Under the pieces are notes generated by a model that worked only from the letters and a program-made list of their open reading frames with translations, did not search any database and was not told the DNA's origin. The translations under genes were made by a program, and so were the position numbers. From Antedon mediterranea (taxonomy: Eukaryota; Echinodermata; Crinoidea; Comatulida; Antedonidae), in the NCBI RefSeq assembly GCF_964355755.1, contig NC_092673.1:15009001-15073000 (forward strand): a DNA stretch of 64,000 bases, written 5' to 3'. How positions within the stretch are numbered: position 1 is the stretch's first letter; each line of letters begins with the position of its first letter. This document shows positions 44,901-56,162 of this stretch, piece after piece.

Positions 44901-47671
44901 TTACAGTACAGTATCATTGCCGTTATCAAAATAACATAAAACTACCTATCAATATAATTTTATCTTTCTGTTCTTTCAGTTAGTTAAGCTACCGTGTACA
45001 CCGTCGGTGCTGACCATTTTGGAAGATTACATTAAATACTTTGCTGAGTCAATAGATAAGCAAGCTAAGCATGTACCAGTTACGTATGTGACATCCAGTG
45101 GAGTACAAAGAGAATTCCAACAACCACCACCTCCAACAAATAAGTATGATATTTATATTTCTTTTGATCAAAATAACTATACTTCAACCTTAAGAATAGT
45201 CATATTCTTCTAAATTTAATAAATTTCATATAATTTTCATCTAAAAAACATTTTCATAGACAACCTTATGTCAACTACAGATAACATAGTTGAACTGATC
45301 CCTGGCACTAGAACAATTTAAGTTCAAGTTCAAATTTACTGTCGAATACATCATGCAAATTTATATTTCAAGGTTAAAAAACATGATTAAAATATTTACA
45401 AGCAAAACATACAATAATACTAATAATAATACAATATTAAAATTATGAAATTGCACTATGATCAAGTTTTAAAAACACAGAACACTTATCGTTTAAATTG
45501 TATTATATAATATATAAACTATATAGTCTAATTGCACATGGAAAAAATGTCTTCTTGAAGATCTTGCTTGATGTTTTCTGTCACTCCATCTATTGTTGAA
45601 TAAGTATGTACCCACCCTCTTCTAAGTGCTTCATATTATTACCCCAGTTTTACCTGTACCAGGTGAACATTTGTACACCTGGGTGGAGAGAGGCAAACGT
45701 AATTAAAGTATCTTGCCTAAGGATACAAGCAAACAACTCGCGATCAATAGTCCAATGTCCAACACACTGCGCCACATGCCCTCCAATGAAATGTGAAAAT
45801 AGGTGTAAACTGTGTAGAGAAATAATGTATTTAATCCATGCTTCTGTTTTACTTAAAGTGTTCGACTATGTAGAGAAGTTATGGATGGTTTACGAGTGAT
45901 GTTTGACTTCATGTTACCAGCATGTCTGCTGTACTTACCAGAGAAGAAACAGTATGAAGTGGTGGTTGCTAAAAAGAAAGTGACAACTCAGGAAAACACT
46001 CAAACCAAAGCAGATGACAGTGTGTAAGGATTTCTTGAATAAAGTTTAGCAGTTGTTTTTTTCCCTCTTTTGATGTTTGTGGGAGTGGGAGGAAATAAAG
46101 CTTGACCTATAATTAAACATGTCATGATGAGCAATTATGCTTGTGGTACACCACAGAAATAGTTTTGAATAGATGTTTTGATCATTGTTATGTTAACATC
46201 CTGTCCTTGATATTGTATGTGCACAGAATTAGAAGGAAATAAGAGAAGGAAAAATGAAAATTTAAAGATTGATTGATTGATTGGAGAGACTCGCAATTTG
46301 GCGATAGTTGTCTTTGACAGCTCTTGTCTCTCCTCAGTGCTCCCTTTTTATATATCAGTGAAAGAATAAATAAATAATCTAGAACCACAATCATTTTCAG
46401 CTTGTGTTTCCACTGGTTAGACAGTTATGTTGATTTTTATCTCTTTAGATCTCAAACAACGACAACTCAGACAAAGGCACGTAAAAGAAGTCGGAAGTCG
46501 TCATCAGGTAGTATATCACCACCAGTTCTTGAGCCTCAGGTATCACCGTCATTTGATGTTGCCACACCAGAAGAAACCGAGACAACACGGCGTATTACAA
46601 GACGATTGTCCAGTAGTGGAAACATAGGAAGCCCTGCAACTTTGCATTCTGAGACAAAGAAGAAAGACAACACATCGCAAAATGTAAAGTCGTCATCCAG
46701 CGGAGATCAAAGTCCTCACAAGAAAGGACGGTCAAGTCGACATTCATCAAGGCTAGCTCCACATACCTCATGTCCACCAGATATCAGTCAGGACAAACTT
46801 CCGACAGCCACAAACCAACCACCTGCACAGCTTCCACTGCAGACAGAAGATGTTGAACCTAAGCATGCCTCTACTTGTTCCAGGACCAAGAAAGAAATAC
46901 GCAATGCTAAGCATATTCTGGAAACAGCATGTTTTATGCTTGTACCAGAGAATGCTAGCCTTGATGGCTGTGTACTACCATCTAAGATGTATGGAATGCA
47001 CCATCTTCTAAGGTTATTTGGTAAGTTTTGGCATACAGTGTTTAAGTAGAAAATTTCAGAAAGACATTTACCTGCTTGATGACAGAGTGGAAACCATGGT
47101 TATCATAATGACGGAAATAAAGTTATTGAACATTTTATTTTAATAGTTAAACTACCAGAGTTATTGGGCAAGATGGACATTCCACCAAAAAAACTGAAAC
47201 CCTTACAAAAACATCTGGACATATTTCTCAGGTAAGTTTTAAGATAGTCACCGTCAGATTATTATGATTAACAAGGCCAGATGTCTTAAGTAATGTTTAA
47301 CCCTTCTTTTAGGGAACCTCTATTAATGGGCCACTTTCCTGTAGAACATACCAGGGAAAATATACATTTTAAATCTACAGCTAACCGCTACTCAGAGACA
47401 CCCCTATTTATTAAGGAAAGATTTCTGGAAGCTGTCTTTAATAGAATTCTACTGTAGTAATATACAGTATACATCTGAGCAGAGCTCCCAAATGCAAAGC
47501 TACTGCGTAGTAGTTTACAATAATCATAATCCTGAAACATATATTATCACGATTTGTATTCATGATTGTAAATCAATCATTGTTATCTATCATAGGTATT
47601 TAGCATCGACCAAACGTATAGAAGTGTTGTTTAACAAGGAAGCATATGTAGACTGGGCATCAGGATTCTAG
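29960..47671 (+). CDS. MSL3: MSL3-like chromatin protein (chromo barrel and MRG domains)
   Basis: Nuclear subunit of the MSL histone H4K16 acetyltransferase complex. The chromo barrel reads methylated histone tails; the MRG domain binds the MSL1/MOF module. Eleven exons: 29960-30079, 31875-31957, 32713-32808, 42542-42609, 43670-43722, 44062-44166, 44980-45143, 45859-46023, 46449-47020, 47147-47231, 47596-47671. Every junction keeps frame; 1,587 nt, 528 aa (human 521). Chromo barrel: residues 5 to about 100 ([29 protein letters not shown]). A basic linker is followed by acidic EE/DSS runs (about 120-155). The MRG domain starts at about 160 and is split by a Ser/Thr-rich insert of about 150 residues in exon 9 before its C-terminal helices (HHLLRLF, LPELLG, WASGF). 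The insert and length favour MSL3 over the shorter MORF4L1/MRG15. Confidence 0.92.
30952..31293. mobile_element. MITE related to 24108-24666, MSL3 intron 1
   Basis: Ends AGATGTATTGTCCCCC...GGGGGACAATACATCT are inverted repeats shared with the iPGM intron 7 element. The flanking TTAA is degraded (ATAA left, CTAA right), suggesting an older copy. Confidence 0.65.
33110..33661. mobile_element. diverged TIR element, CAGCAGAAACAGG family
   Basis: Its right end GCAGCAGAAACAGGCCCC and internal ATACCGTATTTT/TTTGTGGATAAAATACGG words match the element at 35390-36163. The left end is too diverged to place exactly. Confidence 0.45.
33865..34630. mobile_element. pogo/Tigger-type nonautonomous transposon
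   Basis: 766 bp with inverted ends CAGTCGACTCCGCCTAAGTC and a TA on each side, as in Tc1/mariner-superfamily (pogo/Tigger) elements. No transposase frame is visible. Internal TTCGACTTA words recur near both ends. It lies in MSL3 intron 3. Confidence 0.78.
35390..36163. mobile_element. TIR element with GGGCC(C)TGTTTCTGCTGC ends
   Basis: Inverted ends GGGCCCTGTTTCTGCTGC / GCAGCAGAAACAGGCCC. The subterminal region is rich in TACCGTATTTT and its complement. 774 bp, no protein recognised. Confidence 0.65.
36980..37145 (+). repeat. duplicated TTTCACCCCACAATAGGTAA motif
   Basis: The 20-bp motif and surroundings occur twice, near 37020 and 37122, in MSL3 intron 3. Nothing else is recognised here. 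Confidence 0.5.
38717..39041 (+). repeat. 325-bp direct repeat, copy 1
   Basis: From TTTTTGCATGAGAAATTTG to GTGTACTACTCTACG. I see one base difference from 39209-39533, so the duplication is very recent. Contains GCCCGCCCTCATAAGGGCGG, a small hairpin. Confidence 0.88.
39209..39533 (+). repeat. 325-bp direct repeat, copy 2
   Basis: Near-identical to 38717-39041, differing by G to A in AGCACGGCC. The copies are separated by 167 bp carrying the inverted CTTAGCTTTCGTGATCTTAG motifs. Confidence 0.88.
40016..42541 (+). other. remainder of MSL3 intron 3
   Basis: About 2.5 kb of AT-rich intron with no coding exon, RNA gene or recognised transposon. Two similar ACATAACATTTTGTCC(A)T stretches occur near 41262 and 41408. 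Confidence 0.4.
43792..43942. mobile_element. 151-bp pogo/Tigger-type MITE, MSL3 intron 5
   Basis: Inverted ends CAGTCAACTCCCC.../...GAGAGTTGACTG, flanked by TA on both sides. Similar in kind, not sequence, to 33865-34630. Confidence 0.75.
44200..44520 (-). mobile_element. tRNA-derived SINE, MSL3 intron 6
   Basis: On the - strand a tRNA-like head carries an A box (TGGCCGAGCGGT, plus-strand 44501-44512) and a B box (GGGGTTCGAGGCTC, about 44447-44460). A body with GTCCAGTGTACACAAC and a (GTTT)n-like tail at about 44200 follow. This is the layout of a tRNA-headed SINE of the kind widespread in marine invertebrates. The exact family name is not assigned. Confidence 0.72.
45585..45785 (-). mobile_element. 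tRNA-derived SINE, MSL3 intron 7
   Basis: The - strand begins with an A-box-like TGGCGCAGTGTGTTGGAC (plus-strand about 45754-45774) and a weak B box (GGACTATTGATCGCGAG). A body containing CCTAGGCAAGA-type and CCACCCAGGTGTAC sequence follows. Older and more degraded than the neighbouring SINE. Confidence 0.55.
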
Positions 47672-47689
47672 ACCTCAGTGCATATTGAC

Positions 47690-48035
47690 TTGGCAACAGA
47701 AATCAGCGTATTTGGCTGAGCACAAGATTCTAAACCTCAGCTTGTATTGGCTGAGCACAAGATTCTAAACCTCAGCTTGTATTGGCTGAGCACAAGATTC
47801 TAAACCTCAGCTTCGGTTGGCTGAGCACAAGATTCTAAACCTCAGCTTGCGGTAACTGAGCACAAGATTCTAAACCTCAGCTTGTATTGGCTGAGCACAA
47901 GATTCTAAACCTCAGCTTGCGTTGGCTGAGCACATTATTCTAAACCTCTGCTCATGTTGACTGAGCACAGTATTTTAAACCTCCGCTCATATTGACTGAA
48001 CACAAGGTTCTAAACCTCATCTTGTGTTAGGCAGC
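47690..48035 (+). repeat. 35-bp tandem repeat downstream of MSL3
   Basis: About nine or ten imperfect units with the core GGCTGAGCACAAGATTCTAA then ACCTCAGCTTGTATT. It starts about 20 nt past the stop codon, so it very probably lies in the MSL3 3' UTR. The last coding bases (CAGGATTCTAGACCTCAG) already resemble the unit. Confidence 0.85.
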
Positions 48036-50990
48036 AAATGTTTCTAGGCCTCTGTAAATATTGACTGAACACTAAGGTTCTAAACAACCTTTCATATGGC
48101 AGGATTTTATACTACATGTTGACTGGTTGGCAGGGTCTTGTAAACATGGAGTACTGTACTGTACTTTGGTATTCATGGACATGTTAGAGCAATTGTCTCT
48201 ATTTCTTGAAAACAAATGATAAAAACAAAAATCACAGTTACATTTATTATGCTTTTTAATAATGTTTACACTTTTTAAAGTTTGCTCAATCATGCTAAAT
48301 CTGGGTTTTAGGTTGGTTTTGGTATTGCATTGGTAACACATCTTTTGATAATGCAGCCTAATCGTATATTAAGCCTAAAAATAAGTTATATATTAGTATA
48401 ATCAAACACCCACCCTTAATGTTTTCCAGTGAAAATCTGGTTTTCACAATCTATTTTAAATTGTATCAACATATTTGGGAGCTTAAGAAAAGTTGATTTT
48501 ATGAGAGTAGATTATATTGATATTCACATTTCTTGTAATATTTTATGTGCCAAAAGTTTTTTAAATTTGATATTCTGCTGAATTGCTATTACACTTGCCA
48601 AATTAATATAAACTGTATAACTGTGAAGGTCCCACAGCACCAAGATGGTAAACATGATCATTAACTGAAAGCTCCAGTAATCTCGTATGGAATTGTTTTC
48701 TTTCGTTTATGTGAACTTAAATTTGTCACCTATTTATAGATAAGTTATTTTTATACCAGGTTGTCTAGAGTTAGTATTTCGGCAAACAAGAACAATTTAT
48801 TTTTAAGATGTTTGAAAAATCAATTGTACTTTTTATTTTGAAAAATATTTTTATTTAGATAATGTTTCTGCTGACATTGTAAAGAAATTTAGCAATTTGT
48901 AGAATTGGTTATGTAGTAGACTGATTGTAATTTAAATACATTAATTAGTTTTGTACTTTCGGTGAAAGTGTTAACTATTAAAATCACTCTGTTATAGTGA
49001 GGTAGACAGCAAGGTGTTGTCATTAAGAAAAGATTTATCTTTATAAATGAAATAATTCACCTTTACTTAAAAATTTAAAGAATATACTCTGTACATACAA
49101 CATCTTATGTGTATCATGTGTGGTGCCTGGTATCATGTAAGGTTAGATTAAGGGTTAGGTTATAATAGATGGTACTAGGAAATACATGTAAAACACATGT
49201 GATGCTGTGTTACTATACTGGCCAAATCTAGGCCAAATTGACCGCATGGAAATCATGTGCTGAGATTTTGTACAATGGTATGAGAAGTACATTTTTTAGA
49301 AAATAATCTGCAGATCAAGCTCCTCAAATCCTTACTGTATATATGCAAGCAGTGGAAGGTGCTTATTGTTACCAGTTGAATATGCCTAGTGACTTCGTAG
49401 ATTTAAATGCTTCTGCTTTTGAAATCATGGTTTAAAGTTTAAACAATATGCTTTTGAAATCATGGTATAAAGTTTAAACAATGTTTGTTTTTGGAAATAT
49501 ACTATAGTATATATAATGTATGATTAAATAATTTAAAAACTAAAGTTTTACATCAATATGTAATACAATATGTTTGTCCACACTACATAGTGTGGGTGTA
49601 TTGTATTTTTTATTTGTGTAAACTCGAACAGAATATATTTTTGAAAATATGAAAATTATCTAAAATATTAATAAAATAAGAATGATAGTGTTATATTAAA
49701 ATGTCCCACCGATCTTTCAATTGAAAAAAAAATTGTTGATTTGTATAAATTTAGGAAAGGATATGCAAATTATGTGTAGCTGTTCAGAATATCGTCACTG
49801 TCATTTAATGTCACTGGCAACTGCTTCAATGCATGTTTAACTTGCTTTTATGTAACCATAGATGATGTGACTTAATATGTACCCATTTAAAAAGATGTAA
49901 AAATGAATGAGAATTTTTAATTAAAATTACAATCATAACTTTAAACAAGATTTGTATTGTGTTCCTTTTACTGTGAAATTAGTAAAGCAGTACTAGTACA
50001 GTAAACTAATAGTAATAGACATTGATGCACCAGCCAAAGACGTGTAAAAAACATTGTATGTTTTCTTTCCCACCATTGCGTTTGTGTATTTTTTATTATG
50101 TTGCATCCGTCAACCTTATAAATAGTTCTTGTTTTTTTCAAAAATTACTTCACGTCAATAAGCATCAAGACCCATCAGTAAATAACCTACCAAATCAGTT
50201 TGAGAATCTTCAAGTTTAATTTCTTCATCATTTCATCAACAAGATTATTGTTGTTGTAAAGGGCGCTGAATGGGATTTGTAGATTTAATTGTCGCGCGTA
50301 GGTACGCATGTGGCGGATGGGATGTTACGTTTTTTACATGTAGCTCATAACAAAAAAGTTTGGAGCGCCCCCAATAACATAGTTTTTCAAAACACAAGAA
50401 CAAGAAGACAACACACATCACACACAAGCAGCAGCTCTCATTCGATTCTAGTATACGGCTCCAGAGTTTGCAGGTAAATAACTTGTTGGTAACTTGGTTA
50501 TTAATGATAAACTGTAAGTTACACGAATACATTATAATCAATTGGTTATGTTATATTATCCATGTAGGCCTATTGTATCACTAGGCCTAGGCCTATATGA
50601 TAATTTGATTTAAAACGTTATCAAGCTTGGTCCCACCGGGATGCAGAAGTAAGAAGAGTATCGGTATGTGTTTGTTGTTTAGATAGAGAGTAGGCCTATG
50701 CGGATGTGGTTACGCACTTTTTTTTACAGAGGTGAGGTAGTTTAGGTCATAATAAATACTACAGTTCCACTGGGCCTAGGCCTACCATTACCATCATCAC
50801 TAAGGTTGGGGCTATGCAATATTAACTAGTCTAGGCCTACCTAGCTAAGTACTTATAATTGTTAACAATCTCTACTTCCTTTACTTTAATTAATGTATAC
50901 TGTCAGACCAATTATGTTTTCGAAAATCAATCCTTATTTCTTTCGTTTTATTTATGTTTAGGCCTAGGCCTAGTTCAAGAAAATAAGAAA
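48036..50990. other. MSL3 3' flank, no gene seen
   Basis: About 3 kb of AT-rich sequence with no convincing exon. A CATGGTTTAAAGTTTAAACA-like segment is duplicated near 49425-49485. GGCCTA simple sequence begins about 50560. It probably contains the MSL3 poly(A) site and, further right, promoter sequence for the next gene. Confidence 0.4.
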
Positions 50991-51876
50991 TACGCCGTGG
51001 CTAACGATACGGTACCGTATTCTAACTTCTGTTTACTAAAGGTACGGTAATATTGCATTACGTCATAATCAGCCAATGGGGTGCTGGTACGTGTGTGACG
51101 TCATCGTATAAGGACTTGGGATTTTTTTTCATATCGCGTCTCTGTTGTTCAGTATTTTCAGTATTTATTGGTACTCACTTTCGAATCAGTGGCACACACC
51201 TTTCGGTAGTGCGTCCATACAAATATAAACAACAACATAGAAAAGGTAAAGGATGATAAAACTTACATAATTAACTTACATTGAAAAAAAAACAAAAACA
51301 AAAACAAAAACAGATGTACAGTAGTAATTGCACACTTGTTGTTTGTGTAGAGAATTCCTATCGGCGACGCCAGGCTGCGTGGGTGTGTGTGCGCTGCAGA
51401 TGAGGGTTTTATTTTTATTCCAAATGGCCTATTTAGGCCTATAATATAGGCAAATATATACAAATATTATTTGTTTACAATGGTGACCATAAACAACAAG
51501 CAAATGCGGACAATAAAGAGGCCCTCAAATACTATGATTTAGACAGTAGCCCCAGGGCTAACGAGTCACAGAAATCAGCGCACACATGCAGCTGGCCCCA
51601 GCCTGGCATCGCTTTCCCTACACAAACAAACTCATATAATGAGGTTATAGTAGTAGGCGTAGTAAGTAGGCCTAGCCTAGGCCTCTTTTGAAACGGTTTT
51701 CTGTATTTTTTGGTTGATCACTGTTTTCGCGATATGAAAAAAATCCACAAAGTCCTTATACGATGACGTCACACACGTACCAGCACCCCATTGGCTGGTT
51801 ATGACGTAATGCAATTTTACCGTACCTTTAGTAAACAGAAGTTAGAATACAGTACCGTATCTTTAGCCACGGCGTA
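50991..51876. mobile_element. second foldback element, GATACGGTACCGTAT ends
   Basis: Inverted arms of about 148 bp (50991-51138 and 51728-51876) start with CGCCGTGGCTAACGATACGG and run through AAAGGTACGGTAATATTGCA, GACGTCATCGTATAAGG and CATATCGCG. The termini are related to those inside 18611-19791, so the two belong to one family. The central 590 bp is unrelated to the first element and encodes nothing recognisable. Confidence 0.75.
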
Positions 51877-52229
51877 AAAAATATGATTTATCTACCGATA
51901 GGATTGGGCCGATTAGAATGCATTTGCCAACATTCTTCTTTTACATCTTTCACAACATTATAGAGTTTAGGTAATTTAACCGATTGTAATGTAGTATTTA
52001 GTAGGATATTTTAATATCGACTGTACTGTAGTATTTAGGATGTTTTAATTCCGATTGTATTGTAGTATTTAAGATTTTCTAATTTCGAATCCGATTGTAC
52101 TAAAATTTGAAGTGTTTAAATCCAGATAGGAATAACATAGGCCTAGTATTTAATATGCTTTACTTTTGATTATACTGTAGTGTTTAGTTTATTTTTTATA
52201 TAATAAGTAAGTATACCTACTTATATAGT

Positions 52230-53150
52230 TTTTATTTATTTATTTATTCATAGGAATCACCTTTATATCTGTGTCACACATTTATCAGTTAATGGTGCAT
52301 CCAATTTACAGACAAAATTACAAATAACATAAGCCACAAAGTTCTAAATACTAATACATAACATCAAAACAAAATGTAAACTAATTAATTAATTAGATGT
52401 GTATGAAAATACATAATATGTAAATTGTACAATATATATAACTACAAAAATAAAAACAGAACAACAAAAATACAGGATAGGCCTAATAAATAAATAAAAC
52501 TTACAGATACATCCTCATAGAGATGTCTGTAGCTTGTTTACTATAAAAGTATAATCAATTAGTTGAGAGAGGTAATGCTGATAACATTGTAGATCTAGTA
52601 ACCCATGCTTTCATTAAATATTTTTTACAATAAAAATCAAGGATTTTTCCTAATGTTCATTTTCAGTGAATAAATTGTCTAGCATAAAGTGGTGTTTTAA
52701 TTCCTGAGATCTACAATAAAAATTATCCCAGTACATACTTAATTATTGTCTAACAGAGTTTAATGAAGGACATTTAAATAAAAAATGGTTTACTGTTTTC
52801 GTTAGTACTACACATCTTACATAATCCTTGACCCTCAAGATCTAGAGAGTTTGATTTTGCTTTAAATTTTAAATTGATACTCTTAAAATTAGTTTTATCT
52901 AAAACACATATTGTTCAAGGTTTGGAGTTCCTTTATACATAGTATATTCCGTTAACGTTGTTTTGGATGGAATTTCGTTTTGCATTTGGGCCTTTAAAAA
53001 CCACTCGTTATGATCAACTTGTTTTATTATTTTTCCTAAATGGCTTTTCCAGTTAGTAGATGGTTCTTTATTAAATTTGTCTATGTAATTTGTTTTATTT
53101 AAAATGTCTTTAGTTAATATAGTAATATTGTTACAAAATCTTGGCATTCC
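52230..53150 (-). mobile_element. LINE 3' relic
   Basis: On the - strand, decayed frames give NWKSHLGKIIKQ and then, after frameshifts, LCKMCS and TVNHFLFKCPSLNSVR. This is the CX2C...HFLFxC C-terminus found in several LINE clades. The 3' end seems to lie near the (TTTA)n at 52228. Too degraded to assign to a clade. Confidence 0.6.
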
Positions 53151-53697
53151 CTAACACAGTACCTAATAATAACATGCCTTATATTAAAAAGTATATGCAT
53201 TGCTAGTTTTTGATGTTTTGTATTGTTCCTTGTAGTTTGTACTGTACGTTACATAACAGAACAATTGTATTGTCTTCCCATTCAATAGACACCCTTCTAT
53301 ACATAAAACATAATACACCACACCCCTAGCATAATAATGGTATAGTCCATATAAGTTGAGATGGCCGAAAACGGCACCTGATCCTAAAGAGTCTATTGCG
53401 AAAAAAATATTATTATTATATTAATATTATTAATAGAATATTGTGTTATTTTAATAATTAATATTTTATATTATTATTGTTCTTTTCATTTTCTAGTCAA
53501 AAAAATAACTAACAAACATTTGTTACAAAGTCACATAAGAGAAAAGAAAAAAAAATGTCTCCAAAGGTTTTTTACTGTCAATCACACAGTATGTATTCTT
53601 ATACTAATTTCTAAGAAGTACATTACTAATAAAATATGTCATTCAATTCGTTACATTTTATTTCAATTTGTTAGAGGGGAAAGTTTAAAGTTGCATT

Positions 53698-53920
53698 ATG
53701 ATAATGAGATGTCTTATCCTGTTGGCCATCACGTTATTGGTATTTAGTGAAGTCTCGTCAACAAACACAAATAATAATGGTGACATAACTTGGGCGTCAT
53801 TGCCAGAAGGCCAAGAATACAGCGAAGAAAAGTTTGATGGGGACCGGTTTCCATTAGATACTACTTGGAATTCAATAGATGGTTTCTTGAAATTCATATC
53901 ACCTGGTGACCCACCATATG
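53698..53920 (+). CDS. first coding exon of a secreted or membrane protein, possibly prominin-like
   Basis: ATG (53698, or 53704 two codons on) opens a 74-codon exon ending CCATATG before GTATGT. The first about 20 residues (MRCLILLAITLLVFSEVSS) form a good signal peptide. A hydrophilic, acidic region follows and ends WNSIDGFLKFISPGDPPYG. That closing pattern (an aromatic-rich helix followed by a Pro-Gly-Asp-Pro-type turn) is reminiscent of the N-terminal ectodomain of prominins just before their first membrane helix. This is weak, from memory of family layout rather than a match. No later exon is seen in the remaining 10 kb, so the gene must continue past the window or this exon is spurious. 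Confidence 0.4.
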
Positions 53921-54711
53921 GTATGTATTCTAGTATTATTTTCTATTACTTTTTTATTTCCTGACATCAGTTTTAAATATAATCTCGATTATCTTTTATT
54001 GAAACATTGTTAAAAAAAAATTCTGTTACAACTTGCATAGTATTTTATTAAATTAATCAGTATTTTTTCATTTTTAATTGATCAATAGTATTTTAAAATG
54101 CTTTGGAACATACACAGAATGCTAATAATTGTTATTTAATTGTATAGTAAATTTATATAATTTTAAAATTTCTAACTAGGAAAGCACTTGGTACAGTATA
54201 ATTATGAATGTTTTGATATGTTTATAGTGGTTACCATAGAAATGATTGAATGTGTGATAACCATAGTTTTCCAGTCTTTAATGTCATAATATCTGCCATT
54301 CTACATATAACTATATTACTTACAATCACAATTGAACTTGTTTGTTATAAACTTTTGTAAAACTTGTATTCTTGTCTGAATTGTTACTAATACTGGTACT
54401 GACTGCAATATTTAAATACATTTTAATAGTGGACTCGTACTGTAAGTTAACAAATCTAGCTATTATATATTGACAAATTGTTACTGTATAAAATTCAAGT
54501 TCGATTTTATACTAATTTGGACAGCTGCTATTTGAACTGCACAATGCTACCTAAATCATGGTGATTTCATGCAATGTACAATTGTTGAATTGTTTTCTTT
54601 ATTTAAATAGAAGGACATTTCTATAGAATCTATTATTGATTTGCAAATTGATTTGTTTAAAAGGTATGGTTGTTTTGTGCAACCATGACGACTCAGATGA
54701 CACTTTATATA

Positions 54712-56162
54712 CCGTAGTTCCCCGGATATAATCCCATCCCCCTTGTACGTGAAATTTGCCCGAATTTGGGAGGTGGGACTATACCCGGGGATTTCCCGCT
54801 GCATGAACTGAAAATGACGATATTTCTTCTAGCTACGATTTAGGCTATCTAAAAGCTATATTCCGATGTAGGCCTAGCAATTAGACGGCCAGGCCATCTA
54901 GGCCTAGGCGGCCTAATTGGTCTTACCTGTGCTATGTCTACCGTATAGATTTTCCCCGAGATTTCTACTTAAAAAATACCCTAAAATGTGATCTAGAAAG
55001 AGTAACCCAATACAAATACTTAGGTACTATAATTGACAACAAATTAAAATGGGAGTCAAACTCTCTCATGATTTCCAAGAAGGCATCTCAAAGGCTCTAC
55101 TTTCTAAGAAAACTCAAGCAAATTAGAGTTGATAACACTATTTTAATTCTATTTTATCAAAGTATTATTCAAAGTATTTTATCTTTTAGCATTGGATGTT
55201 TTTATGGTAACTTTACTGAAAATGATAAGAAAAATATTGAGAGACCACGTAAAATTGCACAACGTATTATTAAAGCTGATCTTACGCCTTGTTCATTTAT
55301 CTATGAAAAGAGTATTCTAAAAAAAGTAAACAATATTATGAAAGACCCCACTCATCCGTTACATTACTGTTATAACTTAAATAGATCAGGCATTAGGCTA
55401 CGACCTCCAAGAGCAAATCTTTGTAGAACTAGAAAATCCTTCGTTGTAAATAGCATTCATATTTTTAATTCTAATGTAAGACGTTAATGCAATTTTTAAT
55501 AGTTTTACATTTTTAACAGTATTTTTAACTTTTTATCTTGTATTTTTAATCTGTTATAATACTGCACGTTTTTAAATTGTTGCAATATTGTGGTTTTAAT
55601 CTACCAAGCAAAGTGAATTTCCATTTTTATGGACAAATAAAATTTCTTGAATCTTGAATCTTGAATCTAGGCCTAGCTTCTAAATCGACATGAACTCGAT
55701 CATGCGCGTTCTCCATGTTCACCCACACGCTCGAGCTCTCTGTGTAAATCGCATGTTGTTGCATGTGACACAAACTCTACTGTGCACAAGCTGGTCGGTA
55801 TAGAGGGCGGTGTTTTTTTTACGGTAATCAAGCATGCACAGTAGTGTAAACAACAAGAAAGAATGTACACGTCGGCGAAAGGATGTACAGAACGTGACGA
55901 TCGGGGCATGCTAGCCTTAAGGTTGTATTCAACTTAACAATGTTTGATGAGTTTTAAGTCAGCCAAATTCAGAGAAATTACTCTATTTTTTTGGTGAGAA
56001 ATTGGCGTCGGCCTAGCTAGCTACAGTAGGCCTAGGCCCACCTCTGGCCTAATGTTAAATTATACACTGGGACTTTGCCCGGGGATATGCTTGCGTGTGA
56101 AGGTAATCGTAAAGTCGGGGTGGGATTTTACCCGAGGTGGGATTATACCTGAGGAACTACGG
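54712..56162. mobile_element. TA-flanked TIR element carrying a LINE fragment
   Basis: Inverted ends CCGTAGTTCCCCGGATATAA... / ...GGGATTATACCTGAGGAACTACGG with TA on each side, as in Tc1/mariner-type elements. The subterminal GGGACT(A/T)T(A/G)CCCGGGGATNT motif is also repeated at both ends. A LINE piece (54960-55670) interrupts it. No transposase is seen. Confidence 0.7.
54960..55670 (+). mobile_element. 5'-truncated LINE 3' fragment
   Basis: An open frame from about 54966 to the stop at 55487 encodes YKYLGTIIDNKLKW, then RLYFLRKLKQIRVDN, LILFYQSIIQSILSF and RKIAQRIIKA. This is the post-RT region of LINEs of the CR1/L2/RTE type. It lacks the RT catalytic motifs (truncated). It ends after AATAAAATTT with three TTGAATC repeats (55648-55668), a simple-repeat tail typical of such LINEs rather than poly(A). 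Confidence 0.8.

Noticed and set aside
46402-46448. Upstream Met and coding sequence before MSL3 exon 9
   Set aside because: It lies before a good TTTTTATCTCTTTAG acceptor, and the exon joins in frame only from 46449.
29960-47671. MORF4L1/MRG15 as the identity of the chromo-MRG gene
   Set aside because: At 528 residues with a long Ser/Thr-rich insert splitting the MRG domain, it fits MSL3; MRG15 proteins are shorter and lack the insert.
50289-50477. 62-aa frame as a gene or 5' exon
   Set aside because: A GTAAAT donor follows at about 50474, but the protein has no family resemblance. At most it is an untranslated leader exon of the next gene.
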